Below are positions 8,801 through 17,252 of a stretch of DNA of 64,000 nt, in pieces. Within the stretch, counting starts at the first letter, position 1, and every line of letters starts with the position of its first letter. Made by a program: the position numbers and the translations under genes. The stretch spans positions 372,001 to 436,000 of the forward strand of contig NZ_CP108095.1 in the NCBI RefSeq assembly GCF_036194065.1, read 5' to 3'. Under the pieces are notes generated by a model. That model did not search any database and was not told where the DNA came from. It saw only the letters and a program-made list of their open reading frames with translations. The DNA comes from Streptomyces sp. NBC_00239 (GTDB lineage Bacteria; Actinomycetota; Actinomycetes; Streptomycetales; Streptomycetaceae).

Positions 8801-9802
8801 GTCCGACAGGCGCTTGCCCGCGCGGTCCGCGGACAGCATCCGGTCGGCCTCGCGCGAGGCCGAAGCCGCCGACGACATGGCGTTGGAGGCCTTCTTCAGC
8901 GCCTTGACGGCGTCGCCGTGCGCGGTGATGAGCTTGGTGCGGGCCTCGGCGGCGACCGCGGACTTCTTCGCGAGTTCGCGGAGCTTCTCCGCGGCGTCGA
9001 GGGCTTCTTTCTGCGCCTTCTCCTGCGCGGCGCGGTCGTCCGCGTCCTGGCGGGCGGCGGCCTGGTAGCCGGTCTCCAGGAACTGCGCGATCACCGCGGC
9101 GTCCTTGGAGTCGAGGGCGGCCTGCGCGGCCCGCTTCACCGCGGGACCGCCCACCGACGCCAGCATCTCGACGCGCTTGCGGTTCTCTTCGGCGCGCTTG
9201 GCGGCGTTCTGCTTGTCCGCCTCGTCGCGCTGCTTGGCGATGTCGGCGCCGAAGGCGAGGAAGTCGGCGCGGTCCTGCGCCGTGCCCTTCAGGACCCGCT
9301 CGACCTCCGCGTTGAAGAACGGGCCACCCGTCCCGCGGAGCTTCTCGATCTGCGCGCGGTTGGCGACGTCGACGGCCGCCCGCTTGTCCTTCGCCCGCTG
9401 GCGGGCCTCGGCCACGCCACGGTCGAGGAACTCCCGGATCGCGTTCGGGTCGGTGCTCGCGAGGGCCTTCTTCGCGGCCTCGCGGACCTCTTCCTCCTCG
9501 TCGAACTCCGCGAAGTCCTCGACGAGCTGCCGGTCCCGCTCGTCGCTGAGCCGCTGGAGTTCCGACTTCGCGGCCGGCGCCGGAGCGCCGGACCGGGGCT
9601 TGAGCGCGGCGGCGAGCTGGTCGAGCGACGCCATGGCCTGCGTCAGCGACGGCTTCTGCTCGCGCACCGGTGTCGCCGCGGCGGCCTCACCCGTGGCGGT
9701 GCCCAGCACCGCCACCACCACCGCCGTCGACACGGCCTTGCGAACGTTCCCGGCCACGCGTGCGCGTGGCCTTCCGGCCCTGGGCCGGAACCTTTCCCAC
9801 AT
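5828..9802 (-). CDS. Giant secreted ALF-repeat/coiled-coil protein with polymorphic-toxin C-terminus
   Basis: A 1324-residue protein. The ATG at 9802 has a GGGGG ribosome-binding site and opens a signal peptide ending in an AAAA run. Residues of about 60-300 hold ALF-type short repeats (pattern AFLETGYQAA...). Residues of about 310-1060 are a very long Ala/Arg/Glu/Gln-rich helix, interrupted by Ala-rich TAAAARA-type repeats, which should form a rod or coiled coil. Residues of about 1090-1190 resemble the pre-toxin segment of actinobacterial polymorphic toxins (DIKKCF, then SCFWAVVGALPWGKALK). The last 130 residues (PPKKYCGAVGQHPD to YYLDNW) are compositionally different and probably the toxin; I cannot name its fold. 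It is the fifth gene of a six-gene operon, followed by a probable immunity gene. Confidence 0.75.
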   Translation of the reverse strand: MWERFRPRAGRPRARVAGNVRKAVSTAVVVAVLGTATGEAAAATPVREQKPSLTQAMASLDQLAAALKPRSGAPAPAAKSELQRLSDERDRQLVEDFAEFDEEEEVREAAKKALASTDPNAIREFLDRGVAEARQRAKDKRAAVDVANRAQIEKLRGTGGPFFNAEVERVLKGTAQDRADFLAFGADIAKQRDEADKQNAAKRAEENRKRVEMLASVGGPAVKRAAQAALDSKDAAVIAQFLETGYQAAARQDADDRAAQEKAQKEALDAAEKLRELAKKSAVAAEARTKLITAHGDAVKALKKASNAMSSAASASREADRMLSADRAGKRLSDYAQVKAEVARQVGYAEDAAKAAGVAAAQAKVQAGVLVETGLEHGTQWSEVAAGIAAAADAAVKATQTAQHAVDATAADAAGLNAKNQAELHEAQAKKWRANAEEHAKAAARLAEAADKQAKIAATAAARAKDARLAAEQAEREAWEHARKTREARIEAQRQAQIAAEQRKIAERERDLAAAARARAERERDIAAAARARAEAEARTASAARAQAQAAAATAAAARASAQTQDGIAAEADRRAQGEETNARNARNAAFAAEQNHQAKEARAKATEAIAASGRGTIDAGVARAAADQARTDADTAGAAAGQARSAANTASGAAVRARSAATEAAGAAARARAAAAEATAHAARANAAANKAEAAAAAANAAANKAEAEAALTRAAAARANQKAAEATAQEARAGIAAHEAARYAGLAAMQAANSLQAANRTKEEAQGAVREAAMARVQSTIAVQAAASARSTAAGIAEPANTAIALTAPFAGKDLDADFAAAVAAAAEQMGAEQVASAEAKAAEAVKAAEAAEAAAKRANAQVAPAFKAAADAARSSADAARSAAAAMKSAAQAAEEGAKARAAAARANQADAQAQADATLARQAANQAYADATAARNAANQAEAEASRARGAAAEADNHAVAANSAATLAENEASVAQGAAAQAEKDAADANKFAESAEGHAKSAETAAKNANTYAREADEAAKKAEEYQREQERKAREAAAKAAQDSGYSTELQEDELQALKDAGISPEALKAARELADKGVLDFLLENGGEIIVDLLFEDIKKCFSEGNFESCFWAVVGALPWGKALKIIKEMPKIAKALTRIVGGLNEFLDKNAAAKKLVKQSEEILEKVGAACEIVTKPLGGPAARSMFKASARAQGAEPPKKYCGAVGQHPDVKQALKDTLEMLKANKNNPGSLGKLGQDGNPIQLWQRQDGSLEDRFKTPEQIANVKKYFSREELKVIQKYFDKVDDVSTHREGGNPSPSAQQRSAAIQYYLDNW

Positions 9803-9910
9803 GGGAATCCCCCTAGACGAATGTTCAAGAGACCCCGCCCAGGTCATCGGGCGGGGTGGTCTGACGACGTCCGGCCGGCCCCGGTCACGGGCCGGCCGGA
9901 CCACCTGGGA

Positions 9911-11041
9911 TCAGCCCCGGGTGCGGTTCTCGCCGTCCCGGGCGCGGTCGTACATGGCCTGCCAGAACGCCGCAGCTTCCTCGGCGCCGGCCTGTTCCCC
10001 GGCCCAGGCGTCCTGGTTGCCCTCGGCGGTGCCCGAGATGACCTTCCAGAGCTGCTCGGCGGACTCGCGGGACAGCGCGGCGATGGCCCGCCAGTTCTGC
10101 GCCTGCGCGGTGGCGGCGGCCTGTTCGGCCAGCCAGGCGCGCTGCGCCGCGCCGGCGTGCTCCGACACCGCCTGCCAGGCGCGTTCCGCCTCGGCGCGGG
10201 CCTTCGCGGCGTCGGCCGCGCCCTTGACGGCCGCCTCGGCCGCGGTCGCTTCCCGGATGAGGCGGGTCAGCGCGTGGTGCCGCATCGTTTCCGCGTCGGC
10301 GACACGCGTCCGGTACGCCTCCAGGTCCAGTGCCGCGCCGGTGGCCCAGCCGTAGCCGAAGAACTCCGCCACGTCCGGCTCCGCGGCACCGGGCCGCACG
10401 GCCCACTGCGCCGCGACCCGAACCTGCTCGCCCGGGTCCTGCTCACCGAGGGCGCGTACGAACTCGCGGTCCTTGGCGGCGACTTCCAGCCGCTGCTGCT
10501 CCCCCGCCTCGCGCGCCGTACGGTCGCGGCGCTGCGCGTCGGCGTAGCCGGTCTTGACGAACGCCGCCTGCTCGGTGACGCCGCCCTTCAGCGCACGCAG
10601 TGCGGCAGCCCGTACCTCGGGGGAGAACCCCGTCGTGTGGGTGGCGGCCACTCGTTCGCAGAACGCCCGGTTGCGGGCGCGGGTCTCACGCGCCCGCTGC
10701 CTCGCGTAGTCGAAGCCGCCGCCGGGCGCGAGCCACTCAAAGAGCGCCTCGTCGCCGCGGGAGCTGCGCAGCGCGTTCCACGCGGACGTGCGTACCTCGG
10801 CGGCCGGGTGCGTCTTCGCCGTCAGCGTGACCCGCTTGCGCGCCTCGGCGATCGCCTCGGCCAGCTCGGGCGAGAGCGTCTGCCCCGGCTGGTCGGCCGG
10901 AGCGAGGGACGAGGCGGCCGTCACGGACGAGGGAGCGGCCGTGCGGGCATCCGCCCAGGCCGGGGCCAGGCCCGCGACCGCGATTCCACCGGCCAGCACG
11001 CCGGCGGTCAACGCCCGTGCACCCCAACACTGAAGACTCAA
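9911..11041 (-). CDS. Secreted ALF-repeat protein
   Basis: A 376-residue protein with a TTG start preceded by AGGGGG at good spacing and a signal peptide ending near PAWADA. The body consists of ALF-type helical repeats (WNALRS..., AALRALKGG, EFFGYGWA), each near 45 residues, followed by a helical Ala/Glu/Gln-rich tail with repeated WQAV, AWLAEQ and NWRAI segments. The Pfam ALF repeat is known almost only from streptomycetes and has no assigned function. It lies about 110 bases upstream of the giant toxin-like gene, and the shared repeat type suggests the two proteins assemble together outside the cell. Confidence 0.75.
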   Translation of the reverse strand: MSLQCWGARALTAGVLAGGIAVAGLAPAWADARTAAPSSVTAASSLAPADQPGQTLSPELAEAIAEARKRVTLTAKTHPAAEVRTSAWNALRSSRGDEALFEWLAPGGGFDYARQRARETRARNRAFCERVAATHTTGFSPEVRAAALRALKGGVTEQAAFVKTGYADAQRRDRTAREAGEQQRLEVAAKDREFVRALGEQDPGEQVRVAAQWAVRPGAAEPDVAEFFGYGWATGAALDLEAYRTRVADAETMRHHALTRLIREATAAEAAVKGAADAAKARAEAERAWQAVSEHAGAAQRAWLAEQAAATAQAQNWRAIAALSRESAEQLWKVISGTAEGNQDAWAGEQAGAEEAAAFWQAMYDRARDGENRTRG

Positions 11042-11161
11042 CTCAGACCCCCTTGAAGAATGAAGAATGTGTTCAAGCCGTGGAGGGGCAGGGCCGTGTG
11101 GCCGGCCCTGCCCCTCCTCGACGTTCGGCGGGGTGCGTTTTACGCGCTCCGCCGGGCAGGC

Positions 11162-11848
11162 TCACTTGGCCTGCTGGACCTTCCACAGCTGGGCGGTGGA
11201 CCGGTTGCAGGTCCACAGCTGGGTGTTGACGCCGTCGTCGGTCTTGGAGCTGGGGATGTCCAGGCACATCTCGTCGACGTGCTTGGGCTGCAGCTCGTAC
11301 AGCTTCTCGACCGGGTCGACGAGCTGGAGTTCCCAGCGCATGTTGCCGCCGCCCGAGCACTTCCAGCTCTGGATGACCGCACCCGGCTTGATACCGCTGT
11401 TCTCGACCTCGATGCACTTGTCACTGACCGCGGACCGCAACTCGAAGCTGCCGCCGCCCTTGGCGACGGCCTTCCACTTCTGCGCGTTGGTACCCGTGCA
11501 GGTGTACTGCTGAACCGGCACGCCATCGGTGGTCTTGGAGCCTTCGAGGTCCAGGCACTTGCCGCTGTTCGCAGCCGTGATCGTAAGAACCGTCTGCGGC
11601 ATGGCAGCACGGTTGCGCGCCTCCATCGCCGCGGCCTGCGCGGTGATGGCAGCCTCCGCCGCCGCCTCCGCAGGGTCACCCGAGGCAGCACGCGCAGCCG
11701 CGGCGGCACGGGCGGCCGCGGCGGCACGGGCGGCGGCCGCGGCGCGGGCCGCGTCGTCGGCGTCGTCAGCCTGAACGGCGGTCGCGGTACCGGCCAGCAC
11801 CGCAACGGTGGCACCTACCGCCAGAACGGCCTTGATGATCCGGGACAT
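11162..11848 (-). CDS. Secreted ricin-type beta-trefoil lectin
   Basis: A 228-residue protein. The start at 11848 is chosen because it opens a clean signal peptide (MSRIIKAVLAVGATVAVLAG) almost identical to that of the next lectin. A low-complexity Ala/Arg linker (repeated AAAAAR units) follows. From about residue 95 there is one beta-trefoil with CLDLEGS, CIEVENS and CLDIPSS sugar-binding loops and QxW-like motifs (AQKW, MRWELQ, AQLWKV). It probably binds carbohydrate at the cell surface or on a target cell. It sits between another lectin gene and the ALF genes on one transcript. Confidence 0.85.
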   Translation of the reverse strand: MSRIIKAVLAVGATVAVLAGTATAVQADDADDAARAAAAARAAAAARAAAAARAASGDPAEAAAEAAITAQAAAMEARNRAAMPQTVLTITAANSGKCLDLEGSKTTDGVPVQQYTCTGTNAQKWKAVAKGGGSFELRSAVSDKCIEVENSGIKPGAVIQSWKCSGGGNMRWELQLVDPVEKLYELQPKHVDEMCLDIPSSKTDDGVNTQLWTCNRSTAQLWKVQQAK

Positions 11849-11883
11849 GATGGGATCCGTTTCCTCTCGCGTGTTCAGGATGC

Positions 11884-12459
11884 TCAGACGGCCGAAACCG
11901 GCTTGATACGCCACTGCTGGGCGCTCGTGCCGTTGCACGCATACAGCTGCGCGATCGCGCCGTCGTCCTTGGCGCTGGACTTGATCTCCAGGCAGCGGCC
12001 CGGCTTGCCGATCAGGTGCGCGGGCCGCAGCTCGTACAGCTCCTTGGCGATGTCGACCATGATCAGACGCCAGCGCTGCTGCTGCTGGCCCACACACCAC
12101 CACTGCTGCACGACCGTGCCGGTCTTGATGCCGGCGCCCTCCACATCAAGGCACTTGCCGGCATGCTTGAACTGCACCTCGAGGGTGCCCGCGCCGGTGG
12201 CCTTCAGATCGAACTGCTGGTTCTCCGCGCCCTCGGCGCACGCCGACTGCACGGCGTTGACGCCATTACGCAGACTGCCCGAGGGAACGGTCAGGCACTG
12301 GCCACTGTGCTGGGCCTGGAGCTGCACGGCAGCCGGGGCCGCGGCAGCCACCGGCTCGGCGCGCTGGGCGGGCTCGCCCGCGACGGCGAACGTCACACTG
12401 GCAGCGATCGCCGCGGCACCCGCGCCGACAGCCAGGACGGATCGGATGATCCGGGACAT
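11884..12459 (-). CDS. Secreted ricin-type beta-trefoil lectin, paralogue of its neighbour
   Basis: A 191-residue protein with signal peptide MSRIIRSVLAVGAGAAAIA and a single ricin-type trefoil covering the rest (CLTVPSGS, CLDVEGA, CLEIKSS loops; QQWW, QQRW and QQWRIK as QxW variants). It shares start sequence and domain plan with the gene 35 bases downstream, so the pair looks like a tandem duplication. It lacks the neighbour's long Ala/Arg linker. Probably exported and carbohydrate-binding. Confidence 0.85.
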   Translation of the reverse strand: MSRIIRSVLAVGAGAAAIAASVTFAVAGEPAQRAEPVAAAAPAAVQLQAQHSGQCLTVPSGSLRNGVNAVQSACAEGAENQQFDLKATGAGTLEVQFKHAGKCLDVEGAGIKTGTVVQQWWCVGQQQQRWRLIMVDIAKELYELRPAHLIGKPGRCLEIKSSAKDDGAIAQLYACNGTSAQQWRIKPVSAV

Positions 12460-12512
12460 GAGGTGATTTCCGTTCTGTCAGGTCTGAGAGGGGAAGGGCT
12501 CTGCGGCGCAGG

Positions 12513-14093
12513 TCAGCGCGCCAGCGGAGTGGCGATCTTCCACGTGGCGTCCTGGGCGAACTCGTTCGGCGTGTCGAAACGGTTCGCGCCGCCGGCCTTG
12601 TTGCCCGCATACATGTCGCCCCAGTGCTGCCGCAGGAAACGACCGGGCTGCCCCGCCGACTCGAACGAGATACCGGTACCGGACAGGCCCTTCTTCGCGC
12701 ACCAGGAGGCGTCCTTGCGGAACTGCGCACTGTTGTCACTGGCCGTCAGCTTGACCCGCAGGTCCTTCTGGGCCAGGTAGTGGCCGGGCTTGCGGGCGGA
12801 CTCGAAGGACCAGCAGCCGGGCTGCCCGCCCAGCGCGGGCACGATGACCCAGGTGCCGTCCTCACGGTCACTCTGCTTCGAGCTCGCAGAGACCGGGGCG
12901 AGGAAGGTTTCGCCGCCGTCGACGCTCGACTGGCGGACCACGAAGCCCGCCTTGCCGCTCACCGGCGCCAGCGTCTGCCGCCGGGCACGGTACTGACTGT
13001 CCTCCTTGAGGAACCCCGCGACCGCCTCGTCACTGCCCGCCAGCGCCTGCTTCGCCAACGCCACCAGGTTCGGATGCACACCAGTCTGCTCCGCAGCCGC
13101 CTGAATCTGCAGCGCAAGCCGCCGGTTCGCGTCAGCGATCTTCTTACGACGCGCCTCGTCGTCCTTCTTGTACGCCTCCTCCGCACCCGTGTGGATGTAC
13201 GCCTTCCACACCGCCGGATCCGGGCTCAGAACCGCACGCTGACCCGCCGCATACAGCTCGCTCTCCTTCAGATCAGCCGGCACCGCACGCAACAGCTCAC
13301 GAATGAAGTTGTCATCACTCAGAGCCAGCATCGCCTCGGACGGCGTGATCCGGAACAACGCAGCCGTATTACTGCGCGCAGCCAGCTCCTTACGACGCTC
13401 GGCCTCCGCCCGGTTCCTCTCCTCCAACTCCTTGATCTCCGCAGCCACATCACGCTGATGCGCCTCACGGGCACCATTGACGATGAACTCCAACCAAGCC
13501 GCCGGGTCACCCGCCAGAGCCTTCGCAGCGGCCGCGCGGACCTCAGGACCCGAAGCGGTGTGCCGCATCACGGCGCGGATGAAGTTGTCGTCACTGAGAT
13601 CAAGCAGCTCAGGGCTGCTCGGAATACCGATCGTGATCAACGCCTGCGACTTCGCGAGGCGCGCCGCACGGGCGGCATCCGCCTTGTCCTTCTCACGCTG
13701 CTTGTCGACCGCATACGCCTCGTGGATGCCCGTGACGATGAACTGGACGTGGTCAGCGGCCAGCTCACTCGACATCGCAGCCTCGGCGGCCAGCCGCACG
13801 GCCTCGAAAGCCTCCCCGCCATCCCGGGCCTTCTGCCACAACGCATGGATGAAGTCGTGATCGCTCAACAGCAGCACGTCCGGGCTCGGATCCAGACGCA
13901 CCACAGCAGCCGCATCCACCCGCTGCCTGTCATCAGTCCCGATACCTGAAGCCGCGGCCACCGCCCCAGCCGGAGCCGCAACAGCCACCAACGGCACAGC
14001 CATACCACTGACAGAAGCCAAAGCGGTAGCGGTCACGAGCCCGCGCGAGACAGCCCTCCGCACACGAGCGGAGTTCGAGTGACTCTTCATCAT
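12513..14093 (-). CDS. Secreted ALF-repeat protein with C-terminal AbfB-type domain
   Basis: About 526 residues; two adjacent ATGs (14093 and 14090) could start it. A signal peptide is followed by four ALF repeats with the recurring pattern LSDDNFIRxxM/L, each about 65 residues and separated by charged helices (EAYKKDDEARRKK). The last 150 residues match the AbfB arabinose-binding trefoil: paired CWSFESA..PGHYLA and ISFESAG..PGRFLR repeats with FRKDASW in between. It is the first gene of the ALF/lectin operon. No glycosidase domain is present, so the AbfB domain probably serves targeting. Repeats and sugar-binding domain together suggest a cell-wall or glycan-bound scaffold. Confidence 0.8.
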   Translation of the reverse strand: MMKSHSNSARVRRAVSRGLVTATALASVSGMAVPLVAVAAPAGAVAAASGIGTDDRQRVDAAAVVRLDPSPDVLLLSDHDFIHALWQKARDGGEAFEAVRLAAEAAMSSELAADHVQFIVTGIHEAYAVDKQREKDKADAARAARLAKSQALITIGIPSSPELLDLSDDNFIRAVMRHTASGPEVRAAAAKALAGDPAAWLEFIVNGAREAHQRDVAAEIKELEERNRAEAERRKELAARSNTAALFRITPSEAMLALSDDNFIRELLRAVPADLKESELYAAGQRAVLSPDPAVWKAYIHTGAEEAYKKDDEARRKKIADANRRLALQIQAAAEQTGVHPNLVALAKQALAGSDEAVAGFLKEDSQYRARRQTLAPVSGKAGFVVRQSSVDGGETFLAPVSASSKQSDREDGTWVIVPALGGQPGCWSFESARKPGHYLAQKDLRVKLTASDNSAQFRKDASWCAKKGLSGTGISFESAGQPGRFLRQHWGDMYAGNKAGGANRFDTPNEFAQDATWKIATPLAR

Positions 14094-14160
14094 TCTTTTT
14101 TCGGTTCCCCCTGCTAGATCCCGCACGCGGTCCCGATGGGTGCGGGGCGGTCGGAGGCGC

Positions 14161-14189
14161 AGTCTTGAAGATCGTTAAAGAACAGTCAA
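14161..14189 (-). promoter_or_regulatory. Possible promoter of the ALF/lectin operon
   Basis: On the minus strand TTGACT (14189-14184) and AAGACT (14166-14161) are separated by 17 bases in an unusually AT-rich patch, about 70 bases upstream of the first gene. This is motif matching by eye only. Confidence 0.35.
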
Positions 14190-14978
14190 AGTGGAATTGA
14201 CCAGTCCTATGCACCCAGAGACTGATTTGACGGAGTATTGGGCCGATCTCCGCCATTTTTCGACGGCAACCAGCCACGCGGAGGCGGAATCCGGACCGAT
14301 GAGTAACAAGGAACGGCTCATTCCGCAGGCGAACGCCCTGGCGTGCCACCACCGGCCACCGTCCCCGCAGCCCCTCCCCGCCCGAGGGCACAAGGGATCG
14401 GGGCACGTCCCACCGGACACCCCTCCGCTCCGTAAAGGCCGCGTGAAGGTGAAATGTGGTTCAGTACACATCAATGATCGCGACCGGTACCAGCGGTGTA
14501 CCATCCGTCGCTTCCCGCAGGTGTCCAGGCCGGCTCAGGGCCCGTCGGGTACCGCGGGTCCCGGGTGGGTGGTGCGGGGTTTCCGCCGCCAGTCGGCCCA
14601 CTCGGCGTGCGGGAGTTTGGCCAGGCACGACTGGAAGTAGATGACGGACATCTGCATCCGGGCCAGGGTGACGGCGCTCACGCCAATGAGGGCTCATGTG
14701 CCCCGGCTGCGCCCCGAGGTCCTGGCGGGGACGCCTGCTGCCGGTGCGCGGGCACAGCAGGCTCCGCCGGCTCGGCCTGGCGGGGCGCGGCGCCGGTGCG
14801 GGCCCGCTCGGGGGGCAGTGACGTCCGGCGCTGGAGGGCGCGCTTGGCGGCGCTGGTGCCCCTGGAGCAACTCTGGCACCATCTCAGCCGAGATGATCAA
14901 GCTTGGGGTTTGATCCGTCTCACCTGCATCGACCGCATCGACGCCGTCGTAGAGCACTGAGAAGATCTGAGGCCGACC
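14190..14978. other. Gene-poor interval
   Basis: Between the divergent ALF operon and the Cys-repeat gene. It contains one short minus-strand frame described separately (14535-14681) and a small CATCTC/GAGATG inverted repeat near 14880. I see no other convincing gene. Confidence 0.4.
14535..14681 (-). CDS. Short hypothetical frame, possibly the tail of a lost gene
   Basis: A 48-residue frame with a GTG start, reading VSAVTLARMQMSVIYFQSCL and then a Trp/Arg-rich, Pro-rich end. The composition looks like real protein, not a shadow, but there is no ribosome-binding site and an in-frame stop lies just upstream. It is either a small gene or the surviving end of a degraded one. No function can be assigned. 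Confidence 0.3.
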   Translation of the reverse strand: MSAVTLARMQMSVIYFQSCLAKLPHAEWADWRRKPRTTHPGPAVPDGP

Positions 14979-15818
14979 TTGAAGACCTTACGTACCCGCA
15001 TACCGCACCTGCTGACGGCCGTGTTGCTGCTGCTGGGCGTGATGACCGCAGCGACCGCGCAGGCGCAGGCCGCCCCGCAGCGGGTCGCGGGCAGCGCGAA
15101 CGTCTGTTCCAACACCCCCGTTCCGGCGGGCTGGGTCATCACCAGCTCGTACCAGGGCAGCGGCTGTACCACCGGTGTCTGGTACACCATCGCCGATACG
15201 AGCGGGCTCAACTCCGCCTCCGTGTGCTCCCAGTCGCCCATCCCGACCGGGTGGGTCGTCACCAGCTCGTACAGCACGAGCAACTGCGCCGGCACCGGGG
15301 TCGGCTACTACATCGGCAACACCGCGGGCCAGAGCTTCGCCGTCGTGTGCTCGCAGTCCCCGATCCCCACCGGGTGGGTCGTCACCGGCTCGTACAGCAC
15401 GAGCAACTGCATCGGTACCGGCGTCGCCTACAACATCGGCAACACCGCGGGCCAGAACTTCGCCACCGTGTGCTCGCAGTCCCCCATCCCCACCGGATGG
15501 GTCATCACCAGCTCGTACAGCACGAGCAACTGCAGGGGCACCGGCGTGGGTTACAACATCGGCAACACCGCCGGCCAGAACTTCGCGGTCGTGTGCTCCC
15601 ACTCCCCCATCCCGGCGGGGTGGGTCGTCACCAGCGCGTCGAGCACGAGCAACTGCACCGGTACCGGCGTCGCCTACAACATCGGCAACACCGCCGGCCA
15701 GAGCTACGCCACCGTGTGCTCCTACTCCCCCATCCCCTCCGGATGGGTCGTGAGCAACTCGTTCCGGGCCACCAACTGCGTCGGCACGACCCTCGGCTAC
15801 AACATCCGCAAGGCCTGA
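14979..15818 (+). CDS. Secreted protein of six Cys-paired ~41-residue repeats
   Basis: A 279-residue protein with a TTG start behind GAGG at 6-base spacing and a signal peptide ending at AQAQAA. The mature part is six tandem repeats of about 41-43 residues with the pattern V-C-S-x-S-P-I-P-x-G-W-V-V-T, then STSNC about 20 residues after the first Cys, then GTGVxYxIGNTAGQ. Each repeat has exactly two Cys, suggesting one disulfide per repeat. The middle repeats are nearly identical at DNA level, which points to recent expansion. I recognise no named family; an extracellular adhesive or structural role is a guess from the architecture. Confidence 0.75.
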   Translation: MKTLRTRIPHLLTAVLLLLGVMTAATAQAQAAPQRVAGSANVCSNTPVPAGWVITSSYQGSGCTTGVWYTIADTSGLNSASVCSQSPIPTGWVVTSSYSTSNCAGTGVGYYIGNTAGQSFAVVCSQSPIPTGWVVTGSYSTSNCIGTGVAYNIGNTAGQNFATVCSQSPIPTGWVITSSYSTSNCRGTGVGYNIGNTAGQNFAVVCSHSPIPAGWVVTSASSTSNCTGTGVAYNIGNTAGQSYATVCSYSPIPSGWVVSNSFRATNCVGTTLGYNIRKA

Positions 15819-15861
15819 CCTCACCGGTCGCCACCAGACCGGCTCGGCCCGTGCCGTGGCA

Positions 15862-15893
15862 GAAAGCCCCGCACCGCGAAGTGCGGGGCTTTC
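15862..15893 (+). terminator. Strong hairpin terminator
   Basis: A perfect 13-bp stem (GAAAGCCCCGCAC at 15862-15874 with its complement at 15881-15893) with a CGCGAA loop, 44 bases after the Cys-repeat gene. Confidence 0.85.
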
Positions 15894-15983
15894 GTCAGAT
15901 CGGCCGATCCAGAATTCCCGCCCCGCAGCGATGCGCGCGGAGATCGCCGGGGGGAGTCGTCGGCGGGAGGTACGGTCGGTGGC

Positions 15984-17174
15984 ATGGAAGATCGCCGGGG
16001 TTGGTCGCAGTCCCTGCTCGCGGGCGCGGTGTTCGCCGTGTGCATGGCCGGTACCACCCTCCCGACGCCGCTGTATCTGCTCTACGAGGAGAAGTTCGGC
16101 TTCTCCCAGCTGACCGTGACCGTCGTGTACGCGGTGTACGCCTTCGGGGTCATGGCCGTGCTGCTGCTCGCCGGCAACGTCTCGGACGCCGTCGGCCGCA
16201 AGCCGGCCCTGCTGTGGGGCCTCGGCTTCGCGGCGGCCAGCGCCGTGTGCTTCCTGTCCGCGGACGCGCTCGGCTGGCTCTACGCCGGCCGACTGCTGTC
16301 GGGGCTGTCCGCAGGCCTGTTCACCGGAGCGGCCACGGCGTACGTGATGGAGCTCGCACCACCGGACGGCCGGGCGCGGGCGACGTTCGTGGCGACGGCC
16401 GCCAACATGGGCGGTCTGGGGTGCGGGCCCCTGGTGGCCGGCGTGCTGGCGCAGTACGCTCCCGAACCCCTGGTGCTGCCCTTCGCCCTCCACCTCGCGC
16501 TGGTGGCCGTGTCGGCCGTCGTCCTGGTGCGGCTTCCGGAAACCGTGGCGGAGCGGCGGCCCGCGGCGACCGTACGGCCCTCCGGCCTCGCACTCCCGCC
16601 GCAGGTCCGGGCGGTGTTCGCACCGGCGGCGATCGCCTCCTTCGTGGGCTTCGCCCTGTTCGGTGTGTTCGCCTCGGTCAGCCCCGCCTTCCTCTCCGGC
16701 TACCTCGGCGTCGACAACCGTGCGGTGAGCGGCCTGGTGGTGGCCCTGGCCTTCTTCGCCTCGACGCTCGGTCAACTGGGCGTCGACCGCGTCGGCGTGG
16801 CGCGCTCCCTGCCCGTGGGCTGCGCCGTCCTGTTCGCCGCGCTGGCTCTGCTGGCCGCGGCGCTGTGGACGGACCTCCTCGCCCTCGTCGTCCTGTCCGC
16901 CCTGGTCGGGGGAACCGGTCAAGGCCTGACGTTTCGCGCGGCCTTGACCGCAGTGGCCGCGGCCGCACCGGCCGACCGGCGGGCCGCGGTGCTCTCGGCC
17001 CTGTTCGTCGTGGCGTACACGGGCATCTCGCTCCCGGTGATCGGCGTGGGCCTGCTCTCCGACGCGTTGGACCTGGAGCGCGCGGGCCTCGCCTTCATCG
17101 GCTGCATGCTGCTGCTCGTCTCCGCGGCCGGCGCCTACCTGCTGCGACGGCCGGCAACGACGGAACGGACCTGA
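15984..17174 (+). CDS. MFS transporter
   Basis: A 396-residue integral membrane protein with about 12 hydrophobic segments. The loop between helices 2 and 3 has the MFS signature-like GNVSDAVGRKP, and helix 5 has a Gly-rich GGLGCGPLVAG motif typical of drug/H+ antiporters. The length is normal for the family. Substrate is unknown; export of small hydrophobic compounds or sugars is possible. It stands alone, and its transcript probably stops at the 15-bp hairpin directly downstream. Confidence 0.85.
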   Translation: MEDRRGWSQSLLAGAVFAVCMAGTTLPTPLYLLYEEKFGFSQLTVTVVYAVYAFGVMAVLLLAGNVSDAVGRKPALLWGLGFAAASAVCFLSADALGWLYAGRLLSGLSAGLFTGAATAYVMELAPPDGRARATFVATAANMGGLGCGPLVAGVLAQYAPEPLVLPFALHLALVAVSAVVLVRLPETVAERRPAATVRPSGLALPPQVRAVFAPAAIASFVGFALFGVFASVSPAFLSGYLGVDNRAVSGLVVALAFFASTLGQLGVDRVGVARSLPVGCAVLFAALALLAAALWTDLLALVVLSALVGGTGQGLTFRAALTAVAAAAPADRRAAVLSALFVVAYTGISLPVIGVGLLSDALDLERAGLAFIGCMLLLVSAAGAYLLRRPATTERT

Positions 17175-17205
17175 CGCGGGGGCGACTGCCGCCCGTGGGG
17201 TGGTC

Positions 17206-17237
17206 CGTCGAACGGGTCCGAGCGGACCCGTTCGACG
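17206..17237. terminator. Bidirectional terminator between convergent genes
   Basis: A perfect 15-bp inverted repeat (17206-17220 with 17223-17237) lies between the MFS gene and the convergent AhpD-like gene. Confidence 0.8.
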
Positions 17238-17252
17238 CCGACGTACGTGTGG

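Noticed and set aside
5828..11056. Long plus-strand frames opposite the ALF genes
   Set aside because: They are shadows of the Ala-rich minus-strand genes; they have Gly/Arg/Leu-rich composition and no start signals or domains.
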